Source: Nepenthes gracilis | Lineage: Eukaryota; Streptophyta; Magnoliopsida; Caryophyllales; Nepenthaceae | Direction of reading: 5' to 3' | Assembly (NCBI GenBank): GCA_033239525.1 | Contig: BSYO01000019.1 | Location: 10,522,592 to 10,586,591 of the forward strand | DNA: 64,000 nucleotides | Shown: piece by piece, positions 36,726 through 46,451 of the stretch | Numbering within the stretch: the first letter of the stretch is position 1 | Layout of the letters: each line of letters begins with the position of its first letter | Notes under the pieces: generated by a model | Told to the model about the DNA's origin: nothing | Database searches by the model: none | What the model saw: the letters and a program-made list of their open reading frames with translations, nothing else | Position numbers and translations under genes: made by a program

Positions 36726-37264
36726 TTTCCAATTCTTAGGAAATTTTCGGTTCATGACCATGTTTGAGATTGAATGGTTTCATTGAACCTACACTATGAT
36801 TATTCATTTGAATCAGTGCATTTAACAGACAATGTGTAAAGATTAATTATCTGACTCAGGGTTAATTATGGTCATATTGACAAACATGCATGTAAATTTA
36901 CAAGGATCAAATTAAAAATTACTTTTATTAATAACATAAAAAGATTATTTACATCATACATGCATTTGAAAGCGAGGGTTAAGGCGCATCTCTATATTCC
37001 TGGGTTTGCCTCTTTATTGATAATATTTTTTGAGGTAACGGGCATTCTAAGTTTGAGATATCAATTTTTTATTTTGAATACGTAATTTATACACCACATA
37101 TTGGAGTGTTGCTAACATTATAAATGGTTCTTTCCAAGTTGAAGAAAACTTATTCTTGTGTGAGTTTTCAAATTTTCTTGACATTTCTTAACACCAAGTC
37201 TCCCACTTCAAAAGTCTATGCATTCATCCTTTTGTTGTAATATCAAATGATTCTTTATTGATAG
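36726..37264 (-). pseudogene. Tat/Ogre-type integrase C-terminal end, minus
   Basis: In minus sense 37264 to about 37000 reads remains of the typical end of Tat integrases: a basic stretch with W-K-E-P-F, a V-Y-K-L-R segment, and N-A-R-Y-L-K-K-Y-Y-Q near the end. Stops and shifts are frequent. The rest (36726-37000) is non-coding. The gene continues at 46878 after the complete Tekay-like element. Confidence 0.75.
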
Positions 37265-37501
37265 TGTGAGGACCGAAAACCGAAAATGTAATAATTAGAT
37301 GTGATTAAAATAACTAATATAAGTAAGAGGCTATGCATGTAGTGAAAAAGTGGTAGTTAAAAGTGAAAAATTGGAAAATGTCCAAATTCAGCAAGCAGCC
37401 GAGTGGCGCTTGCTGTGGGCTTGAGCCCTCCTATCGAGCGGAAAAACCAGTGGCATTTTTGAATTCCGACCGCTCGCTGGCCGCTCGAGCGGTTGGCGTA
37501 A

Positions 37502-37508
37502 TATAAAA
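37502..37508 (+). promoter_or_regulatory. TATA box of the complete element
   Basis: TATAAAA precedes a leader with GAGAGAGAGAG. The equivalent segment is missing from the 3' LTR. Confidence 0.75.
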
Positions 37509-38049
37509 ACGCGTCCAGCTCTCTCCTATTAGGGTTTGAGGAGAGAGAGAGGGAGCACTGTTCCTAGTGAGAGAACGGTAGAGAACAAAGCCCGGAAGCC
37601 CGAATCCATCCGTGAGCCAGTTGTGAAGGTGAAAGCCCGCGACAAGGCAAGTATACCTCGGACGTCGTTTTACGTTTTTACTATCTTTCTTGCTTTAAAG
37701 TTTATGGAAATGTTGTAAAAAATGATGTTGAAGCATGTTCCCTTCAATTAATCGGTTAGATTTCATGTTTGTTCATGTTTATTGAAGTATTGGGCTCCGA
37801 TTTCATGCATGAACATGTGTTATGTGTTTATTTTGACATTGAAAGAACATGGCCAAACCCTAACTCGAAATTTTGGGGATTTATGGTTTAAATGTATGAT
37901 TGAGTATATATGTTTGGATTTATGACTTTGATTTTATGAAATAAGGCTTGTTTAAAGACCGATTTGTGTCCGGAAGTTTTAGCGAAGCACTAAGTACGAA
38001 AATGAAGAGGTTTTGATGAGTTTTAACCATAGCTTCTATTATATCACTC

Positions 38050-38770
38050 CAACTTTTTGAACTCTGGCCTCAATGTAAAATAAACACCGGCTTTTAATGA
38101 ACTCCGTCCCCTTGAGTAAAAAGCACACCGTCCAAAAGTACTCCGGTCTTAATAAACTCCGGCTTTTAATGAACTCCGTCCCCTTGAGTAAAAAGCACAC
38201 CATCCAAAAGTACTCCGGTCTTAATGTGAAATGAACTCCGGCTTTTAATGAACTCTGTCCCTTAAGGAAAATAAACTTCGATTTTTAAAAGCACTCCGGC
38301 TTTCAGTAAAGAGCACTTCGGATTTATGAAACTTCGGCTTTTAAAAGTACTCCGTCCCGTTAGTGAAAAGCACTCCATCCCTTTTTAATGAAAAGTACTC
38401 CGTCCTGTTAGTGAAAAGTACTCCGTCCCTTGAGTGAAAAACACTCCGGCTTTTGAGCACTTCCAAAAAGGCGTCCAAAAAGCACTTCGAGCACTTCGAC
38501 TTCCGAAAGGCTGAGCACTCCGGCTTTTTGAGTCGAAGCAAAGCACTCCGCCGAGCACTTCGACTTCTGAGCACTTCGGCTTGTGAGCACTCCGGCTTTT
38601 TGAGCACTCCGACTTCTGAGCACTCCGGCTTCTGAGCACTCCGGCTTCTGAGCACTCCGGCTTTTGAACACTCCGGATTTTGAGCACTCCGGCATTTTGA
38701 GAAAAACAACTTTGACTTTTTGCACTGAACGGCTCCCTTAACAAGAAAAGAGCTCCGGCCTTCCTTGATA
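38050..38770 (+). repeat. ACTCCG short tandem array, 5' LTR
   Basis: About 40 units. The 5' part uses AATGAACTCCGTCCC and CAAAAGTACTCCGGTC units; the 3' part is a tighter 14-18-bp series of GAGCACTCCGGCTTTT units (38440-38700). Confidence 0.9.
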
Positions 38771-38879
38771 AAAATCTAAACCGGCCCCCAAGTATATTGT
38801 ATGCCATGAAATCGAAATTGGCCTCATGCGTATTTTGAAATCGGCTCTAAGTCTATTTCTGTTTATGTTATTTTGGACC

Positions 38880-39170
38880 GATACTGATATGCAGTCAGGT
38901 TAGGTTCTCCGGCATGCCTTAGGACTTTCCGGTGGTAATAGGGGACAACTCTGTCCATGGAGTTATTTGTGGTCCGCCCTGCCCTCGGGGCATTACAGTT
39001 AGGAGAAAAATTCTGTTACCGGCCTACCTTCGGGTGGCACACTGTTCTGATTCCTCGAGATGGGATACTTCTGTTCTGGCCTTGGATTGTGTGGAGTGAA
39101 CACAATTTATCCTCGATCACTCGCCCCCTCTGCTAGTAGGGTACGCTAGCAAGATCTGTACTATTCTGTT
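38880..39170 (+). other. Conserved hairpin block, 5' LTR
   Basis: Order of elements: ATGCCTTAGGA (38914-38924), a near-stem ACAACTC/GAGTTAT, a GCCC-TCG-GGGC mini-hairpin (about 38983-38993), ACC-TTCG-GGT (39026-39035), stem GATTGTGT (39085-39092) / ACACAATT (39100-39107), then a CTAGTAGGGT word. The block recurs in diverged form in LTRs A to N. Confidence 0.6.
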
Positions 39171-39531
39171 ATGTTAATTGCTTTCTAATTTCTGATCACT
39201 GATTTCCATTATTATTTCTCAGTCTTGATTTTCGTTTCTTTGGTTACCGTCGCGACATAGGTTTCGTTATTACCGATATCGACTCTGATTTCATTTATTT
39301 GCAATCTTGATTTCCGATCTTAGGGGATGATTTCTGTTTACTGATTTCTGATTCCTAATTTATGAAGTACATTACTGTCAAGTATGATTTTCTGCTTTCT
39401 GAATTGCTTTCCATTCGAACCGTTGCCTTATTCGCATTTGTTACATGACTATTCTGCATCATGGTTTTACTGTTCATGTGCATGTACCTTGCTGAGCCTC
39501 GGCTCACTGTTTTAGTATTTTTTTCCCTCCA

Positions 39532-39570
39532 GATGAGACAGTAGAACTGTTACCTGATGAAAAGGAGTAG
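39532..39570 (+). other. Conserved terminal mini-exon, 5' LTR
   Basis: Reads D-E-T-V-E-L-L-P-D-E-K-E then TAG, starting at the acceptor G. The exon-1 end also supplies a G, so the first codon would be GAT after splicing too. Confidence 0.55.
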
Positions 39571-39987
39571 ACCAAGAGAAGCTTTTGAAAGTTTTTGAGG
39601 ACTTGAGCATTATGGAGCCGCTTTTTGGAGAGCTTGTGGATGCAAACACCTAGCTAGAAATATGATTTTTGCATACTGATTTTCATGTTTATTGATGTTA
39701 TAGAACATGTAGATTTTGTATGAAAAGCTTATGATATGTATATCGGTAAAGGAAAAGCTATGCTTCTGCAGGTTCTTAGTTTACTTCTGCTATATACTCT
39801 GGATTTACTGTGCAGGTCCTAGATGGCATCTCGTTATTATACGGTTAGAGTAGTAAATGTTTTTATGGATTTGTGCCATGGATGGCACATGTGATCCCGT
39901 GAATGTTTGTTGTAGGAATTGTGAATGATGGATAATTGTGTTTCTGTTTGACGAAAGCTTTTAAAAAAAAAATCGTTCCGTCACAAT

Positions 39988-39996
39988 TGGTATCAG
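39988..39996 (+). other. Primer-binding site of the complete element
   Basis: TGGTATCAG, then TG where AG is expected, lies two bases after the 5' LTR. It is complementary to initiator-Met tRNA. A copy of ATGCCTTAGGA follows at 40006-40016. Confidence 0.85.
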
Positions 39997-40218
39997 TGAA
40001 TTGAGATGCCTTAGGAATTAATCGATCGAAGGGCGGAAGAATAGGTTTGAATCTTTGAATAGAATTCCTGTAGGAATAAGTAAAGGAAGCTAAAACAATT
40101 GAGACCCTTAAGAGATTGGTTCTTAGGCTTGGTTAGAAACTCCTTAAAGTTATTGAATACTTCTTTCTTATTCATTGGATCCTTGACCTTATATTCATGT
40201 GTTTGCCTTGATTATAGA

Positions 40219-41200
40219 CTGGCAAGTAGAAGATGTGGGAGAAATGGCTGCGGTGGCATTAGCACGCCCTATGAAAGAGAGGCTGCTTATATCAATCTAT
40301 TAGAAAGGATGACCAATGTCGTGGAGTCCGTCGAGCAAAAGCATATGGCTCTGACACCCGAACCAGCTCCGACACCTCCTGGACCTACAACTTATGATAG
40401 GTTCACAGTTGAACGAGCACCGGGCTTCCTAGGAAAGCCTGATCGGGCTAAGGCGGACGTATGGATGAAAACAATGAAGAAGATATTTGATGTGCTTGGC
40501 TATACTAACCGAGAAAAGGTCAAATTTGCTGCGTATAAATTGGAGAGTGAAGCGGATAGTTGGTGGGACATGCAGAAACGGGCTATGGGAGCGCCTAATG
40601 AAGCTATTACCTGGGAGATGTTTGAGGAGGCATTTCTGGAAAAGTATTTTCCATCCAGCCTTCGAGATCAGAAATAGCAAGAGTTCATGAGGCTGAGACA
40701 AGGGAGCATGACCGTCAAGGAATATGATGCCAAGTTCACGGAGTTGTCTCACTTTGCACCATTTTATGTAGAGGATGAATAGAGGAAAGTTAAAAAATTC
40801 CTCCAAGGGCTATGAGATGATATTAGAAAGTTGTTATCTATTTTGAAGTTCGAGACTTACGCCGAGATCTTGGACAGAGTAATGATCTACAAGAAGGAGG
40901 CGGAGATAGAAAGATTTTATGCAAAGAGAACCGCCAGCCGAGCGGGAGTAAGTACCGGATCAGTTACGGGGTCTTCTGGACCATTGAAGAAGACTAAAGC
41001 AACTGACAAAGGAAAAATATTGTGCCGGCTCAGTCAGTGACCAGTAGTAGAGCGTCGGCTGAAGACTTGCCTTCTGTGGGAGGAAGCATCCGGGATGAGA
41101 ATGCCGCAGAATGTCAGGAGCGTGTTTTAAATGTGGGCAGCAAGGCCACCTTCTCAGGAACTGCCCACTACCCCCAAGGATGGAAGGAAAGAAGCCTACT
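40219..41200 (+). pseudogene. gag (capsid and CCHC zinc knuckle), stops and frameshifts
   Basis: The start codon position reads CTG (40219), where the related gag at 52268 has ATG. Retrotransposon-gag domain spans about 40380-40920 (A-D-x-W-M, W-W-D-M, F-L-E-K-Y-F-P, L-R-Q-G-S-M-T-V-x-E-Y). The CCHC knuckle [14 protein letters not shown] near 41123-41164 is intact. Stops: TAG at 40675, TAG at 40780, TGA at 40813. Two frameshifts lie between 41000 and 41120. Capsid protein for particle assembly in the family. Confidence 0.95.
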
Positions 41201-42484
41201 GTCTCGGTAAGGGCCTTCGCAGTGACTGTTCAAGATCCAGAGGCATCTCCGAACGTAGTGGAAGGTACCCTTTCTGTTTTTGGAGTTTCTGCATCTATAT
41301 TATTTGACTCGGGGTCTACCCATTCCTTTATTTCCCTGCGATTTTCATGTTATATCGTATCTGCCCCATGTGTTTTGGATTGTGGATTATCTGTATGTAT
41401 TACCACCGGATCATCTGTGGTTACTGATGTGATGTATCTGGAATGTATGGTTGAAGTGAGTGGTAACCATCTGGTTGTGGATTTAGTGTTATTGGACATG
41501 GGTGATTTTGATGTGATCCTTGGAATGGATTGGCTGGCCAAGTACCATGCCAGTATCGACTGTTTCCTGAAGCAGGTTTGTTTTAACATTCCTGGGACGG
41601 AGCCCTTTTACTTTCAGGGCATTAAGAAAAAGGGGGTACCTATGTTGATCTCTGCTCTTCATGCCAAGCATTTGATGAGTAGTGGATGTAGAGCTTATTT
41701 GACATATGCCTGCACTACTGGGAGCCTTAGTGTGCTTGCTAAGGATATCCTTGTTGTTCGTGACTTTGAGGATGTATTTCCAGAGGAGTTACCCGGATTG
41801 CCTCCACACCGAAAAATTGAATTTGAGATTGTTGTTGTTCTTGGTGCTAGTCTGGTTTCTAAATTCCCTTATCGTATGGCTCCGGCTGAATTGAAGCAGT
41901 TGAAGTTACAATTACAGGAGCTGTTAGACAAGGATTTTATCAGACCGAGTGTATCTCCTTGGGGTGCACCGGTGTTGTTCGTAAGGAAGAAAGATGGGTC
42001 TTTGCGCTTGTGTGTTGACTATCGTGAATTGAATAAGGTCACGATTAAAAACAAATACCCTCTACCGCGCATTGATGATTTATTTGATCAGTTGCAAGGG
42101 TCGCGAGTGTTTTCAAAGATTGATTTGAGGTCCGGTTATTACCAACTCATAATTAAGCCGGAGGACATAGCTACAACAGCTTTTCGGACACGTTATGGCC
42201 ATTATGAGTTTCTTGTCATGCCCTTTGGCCTTACAAATGCTCCAGCTGCTTTAATGGACTTGATGAATAGGATTTTCAGGCCGTACTTAGATAAATTTGT
42301 GGTGGCATTCATTGGTGACATCTTGATCTATTCAAAGGATCACGAGGAGCACGAAATTCATTTGAGGAAGGTACTTCAGGTGCTCCGCGATGAGAAACTG
42401 TATGCCAAGTTGAGTAAGTGTGAGTTCTGGCTCGAAAGGGTGATGTTCTTGGGACATGTGATTTCTGATGGTGGCATTCTGTAG
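41111..42484 (+). pseudogene. Protease and reverse transcriptase, catalytic Asp lost
   Basis: A 457-codon open stretch. The aspartic protease has D-S-G-S-T-H-S-F near 41305 and I-L-G-M-D-W-L near 41520. The reverse transcriptase runs from about 41860: [29 protein letters not shown], then F-I-G-D at 42308-42319, where the family has F/Y-I-D-D. Loss of an active-site Asp would abolish polymerisation. A one-base frameshift follows D-G-G-I at about 42478. Confidence 0.95.
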
Positions 42485-43130
42485 ATCCCAAGAAAATAGA
42501 GGCTGTTACAAGTTGGAGCAGACCAACTTCTATGACTGAGGTTAGGAGCTTTCTGGGTATGGCGGGATATTACAGACGCTTTGTAGAGAATTTCTCTCAG
42601 ATTGCTATGCCTCGACTGTTCTTTCAAGAAAGAGGCTAAGTTTGTGTGGACAAGAGTGTGATCTGAGCTTCCAGGAGCTAAAGGATCGTTTGACCACTGC
42701 TCCAGTGCTGATTATTCCAGAGGGTTCTGGAGGCTTTGAGGTGTACTGCGACACTTCTAAGGCGGGTCTAGGATGTGTGTTGATGCAGCACGGAAAAGTC
42801 ATGGCATACGGATCTAGACAATTGAAAGTGCACGAGAAAAATTATCCTACCCGTGATCTTGAGCTTGCTGCTGTGGTGTTTGCATTGAAAATTTAGAGAC
42901 ATTATCTATATGGCGAGAAGTTCCTTGTGTATTTCGATCATAAGAGTTTGAAGTACTTATTCTCACAAAAGGAACTCAACATGAGGTAAAGGAGATGACT
43001 CGATTTCCTGAAGGATTATGATTGTGAAATCCAGTACAAGCCAGGAAAGGCCAACGTGGTAGCAGATGCCTTGAGTCGCCGATCGGGCTATGTGGCGCAC
43101 CTATAGGTCAAACAGATGGAGATGTTAGAT
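42485..43130 (+). pseudogene. Reverse transcriptase connection and RNase H, broken
   Basis: The frame resumes with K-I-E-A-V-T-S-W and [13 protein letters not shown]. RNase H follows (F-E-V-Y-C-D-T-S near 42740, [20 protein letters not shown] and A-D-A-L-S-R-R near 43065). A frameshift lies near 42610-42640. Stops at 42894 (TGG to TAG), around 42985-43000 (CAA to TAA and TGG to TGA) fit C:G-to-T:A changes. Confidence 0.92.
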
Positions 43131-44635
43131 TATTTGAAGCAGTGCGATATCCAACGCTATGCCAAGGGTGATAGAATGCTCCTGTCGTATTTTCAGATTC
43201 AACCAGAGGTAGTTGGTGAAGTCAAGGAGAAATAGGTGGATGATTTGTTTCTCATGGATATTGTTAATGATTTGAGTAAGGAGTCTCGAGCTGATTTTAA
43301 CATCCGGGCTGATAGTGTGTTGACATTTAGAGATCGATTATGTGTACCGGATGATAAAGGATTGAATGAGAAAATCTTGAAGGAGGCTCACCGGTCTCAG
43401 TATACAATCCACCCGAGAATGAATAAAATGTATCAGGATCTAAAAAGACTTTTTGGTGGAGAAACATGAAGAGGGATATCATGGGCCATGTGGAGAAATG
43501 CTTAGTGTGTCAGCAACTGAAGGCCGAGAGGAAGAAACCTTCTAGACTGTTACAGCCAATGCCCATCCCGAGCTGGAAATGGGAGAACATTACTATAGAT
43601 TTTGTATCAGGGTTGCCGATGACTCCTAGAAATCATGACGCCGTGTGGGTTATAGTTGATCGGCTGACGAAATCAGCCCACTTTTTGGTGATCAGGACGA
43701 CCTACTCGCGTGATAGATTGGCTCAGTTGTACGTGAATGAGATCGTGAGGCTTCATGGAGTTCCTGTCTCCATAGTATCTGATAGAGATCCACGTTTTGT
43801 CTCGAGGTTCTGGAAGAGCTTACATAAGGAGTTAGGGACAGAATTGAAGTTCAGTACCGCGTATCACCCCCAGACTGACGACCAATCTGAACGTACCATT
43901 TAGATTCTCGAGGACATGTTAAGGGCTTCTGTTTTGGAGATAAGAGGAACTTGGGATACTCATCTGGCACTAGCTGAATTTGCTTATAACAACAGCTACC
44001 AAGCTAGTATCGGCATGGCACCGTTTGAGGCGTTGTATGGGAAAAAGTGTAGGTCACCTATTCATTGGAAGAAAACTGGAGACAAAAGAATTTTGGGCCC
44101 TGAGATTGTGAAAGAAACAGCAGAGAAGATTAAGGTGATTCATGATAATTTACAGGTTGCTCAAAGCCGATAGAAGAGTTATGCGAACAAGTGGAGGATA
44201 GAGCTGAGTTTTGAGATAGGAGATCTTGTGTTTTTAAAGGTCTCACCGTCAAAGGGCACATTCCGGTTTGGAGTAAAGGGAAAGTTAAAACCCCGGTTCA
44301 TTGGCCCTTTTGAGATTCTAGAAAGGGTCGGGGAGGTAGCCTACAGGTTAGCGTTACCACCGACTCTTGTGGGCGTACACGATGTATTTCATGTATCGAT
44401 GCTTCGAAAGTACATCCACGATCCAGCGCATGTGATTGACTACGGGACTTTATCCATTGACAAGGACTTGTCCTACATTGAGGAGCCACTGTAAATTTTA
44501 GACCGAAAGGATCAAAGGTTGCGAACGAAGTCTATCCCCCTAGTGAAAGTGCTTTGGAGAAATCATTCACCCGAGGAAGCCACTTGGGAGCACGAAGAGG
44601 AGATCCGAGACAAGTATCCTGACTTGTTCCCTTGA
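43131..44635 (+). pseudogene. Integrase with C-terminal chromodomain, broken
   Basis: The HHCC zinc finger is split by a one-base shift near 43455. The core has V-D-R-L-T-K-S-A-H-F, S-D-R-D-P-R-F and S-E-R-T-I, supplying the D,D,E triad. Stops at 43901 and 44171 (both CAG to TAG type). The GPY-like part is F-I-G-P-F-E-I-L-E-R-V-G and the chromodomain F-H-V-S-M-L-R-K-Y through W-R-N-H, A-T-W-E and K-Y-P-D-L-F, ending TGA at 44633-44635. Chromodomains in this clade steer insertion to heterochromatin. Confidence 0.95.
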
Positions 44636-44674
44636 GGTACGTACTTTACTCAATTTCGAGGACGAAATTTCTTT

Positions 44675-44687
44675 AAGTGGGGTAGAA
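44675..44687 (+). other. Polypurine tract
   Basis: AAGTGGGGTAGAA directly abuts the 3' LTR start TGTGAGGACC. It is the plus-strand primer for reverse transcription in the family. Confidence 0.85.
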
Positions 44688-45059
44688 TGTGAGGACCCGA
44701 AACCGAAAACGTAATAATTAGATGTGATTAAGGTGACTAATATTAGTAAGAGGCTATGCATGTAGTAAAAAAGTGGTAATTAAAAGTGAAAAGTTAAAAA
44801 ATGCCCAAATTCAGCAAGCAGCTGAGTGGCGCTTGCTGTGGGCTTGAGCCCTCCTATCGGGCAGAAAAACCAGTGGCGTTTTCGAATTCCGGCCGCTCGA
44901 GCTCCACTCGAGTATGTATGTTTGGATTTATGACTTTGATTTCATGAAATAAGGCTTGTTTAGAGACCGATTTGTGTCCGGAAGTTTTGGCGAAGCACTA
45001 AGTACGAAAATGAAGAGGTTTTGATGAGTTTTAACCATAGCTTCTATTATATCACTCGA

Positions 45060-45690
45060 AATTTTTGAACTCCGGCCTCACTGTAAAATGAACTCCGGCT
45101 TTTAATGAACTCCATCCCCTTGAGTAAAAAGCACACCGTCCAAAAGTACTCCGGTCTTAATGAACTCCGGCTTTTAATGAACTCCGTCCCCTTGAGTAAA
45201 AAGCACACCGTCCAAAAGTACTCCGGTCTTAATGTGAAATGAACTCCGGCTTTTAATGAACTCCGTCCCTTGAGGAAAGTAAACTTTGACTTTTTAAAGC
45301 ACTCCGGCTTTCAGTAAAGAGCACTTCGAATTTATGAAGCTTCGGCTTTTAAAAGTACTCCGTCCCGTTAGTGAAAAGCACTCCGTCTATTCTTAATGAA
45401 AAGCACTCCGTCCTGTTAGTGAAAAGTACTCCGTCCCTTGAGTGAAAAACACTCCGGCTTTTTGAGCACTCCTTTGAAAGGCACTCCGTGCAAAAAGCAC
45501 TCCGGCTTCTGAGCACTCCGGCTTTTTGAACACTCCGGCTTCTGAGCACTCCGGCTTCTGAACACTCCGGCTTCTGAGCACTCCGGCATTTTGAGAAAAA
45601 TAACTTGTGCTTTTTGCACTGAAAATGAAGCTGGCTCCCTTAACAAGAAAAGAGCTCCGGCCTTCCTTGATAAAAATCTAAACCGGCCGC
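45060..45690 (+). repeat. ACTCCG short tandem array, 3' LTR
   Basis: Same units as in the 5' LTR but with about 100 bp fewer in the GAGCACTCCGGC part (45440-45590), showing that the array changes copy number. Confidence 0.9.
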
Positions 45691-46412
45691 CAAGTATATT
45701 GTATGCCATTAAATCGAAACTGGCCTCTTGCGTATTTTGAAATCAGCTCTAAGTCTATTTCCGTTTCTGTTATTTTTTACCCATACTGATATGCAGTCAG
45801 GTTAGGTTCTCCGGCATGCCTTAGGACTTTCCGGTGGTAATCGAGGATAACTCTGTCCATGAAGTTATTTGTGGTCCGCCTTGCCCTCAGGGCATTACGG
45901 TCAGGAGGAAAATTCTGTTACCGGCCTACCTTCGGGTGGCACACTGTTCTGATCCCTCGAGATGGGATACTTCTGTTTCTAGCCTTGGATTGTGTGGAGT
46001 GAACACAATCTATCCTCGATCACTCGCCCCCTCTGCTAGTAGGATACGCTAGCAAGATCTGTACTGTTCTGTTTTGTTAACTGCTTTCTGATTTCTGATC
46101 ACTGATTTCCATTACTGGTTACCATACTAATTACAGTTTACTGTTACCGATATTTGACTACCAATTTCTGTTTACCGAGTACTGATTTCCAATCTTAGGG
46201 GATGATTTCTGTTTACTGATTTCTGATTTCTGATTCCTGATTTATGAAGTACATTACTATCAAGTATGATTTTTCTACTTTCTGAATTGCTTTATGTCTG
46301 AACCGTTCTGTTCTGCACCGTTACATGACTGTTCTGCATCATGGTTTTACTGCTCATGTGCATGTACCTTGCTGAGCCTCGGCTCACTGTTTTAGTATTT
46401 TTTTCCCCTCCA

Positions 46413-46451
46413 GATGAGACAGTAGAGCTGTTACCTGATGAAAAGGAGTAG
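46413..46451 (+). other. Conserved terminal mini-exon, 3' LTR
   Basis: Identical in residues to the 5' LTR copy, with one synonymous difference (GAA/GAG), ending TAG. Confidence 0.55.

Larger units (their letters stand above)
37647..39532 (+). other. Predicted intron inside the 5' LTR
   Basis: GC donor AAG|GCAAGTA, acceptor CCCTCCAG, branch-point candidate CTCAC at 39503-39507. Length 1886 bp. Splicing would remove the array and the hairpin block from the mRNA; only unspliced RNA could regenerate a full LTR by reverse transcription. Confidence 0.5.
37265..39985 (+). repeat. 5' LTR of the complete element
   Basis: TGTGAGGACCG to CCGTCACA. U3 (37395-37500) has GCTCGAGCG words; TATAAAA at 37502-37508; GA-rich leader; donor AAG|GCAAGTA (37647); ACTCCG array (38050-38770); hairpin block (38880-39170); acceptor TTTCCCTCCAG|ATGAG (39532); mini-exon; then about 415 bp to the end. 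Confidence 0.97.

Noticed and set aside
37510..37646. A coding first exon in the LTR leader, with an E-S-x-R-E-x-V-like frame seen in several LTRs
   Set aside because: There is no ATG in the 37265 leader, other LTRs have stops in this frame, and its phase at the donor does not match the conserved mini-exon frame. It remains only a weak possibility.
38341..38807. Long minus-strand frames over the ACTCCG arrays, rich in Ser, Glu, Cys and Pro, also at 9451-9860, 10238-10561, 45349-45709 and 59724-60122
   Set aside because: They follow from the repeat period and lack of stops in the unit. Several frames are open at once and they do not persist between LTR copies as proteins.
38957..39143. 60-codon plus frame starting at the ATG inside the stem ATAACTC/GAGTTAT of the 5' LTR
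   Set aside because: The frame is broken by indels or early stops in the 3' LTR and in LTRs F and M, while the hairpins there persist. RNA-level conservation explains the block better.
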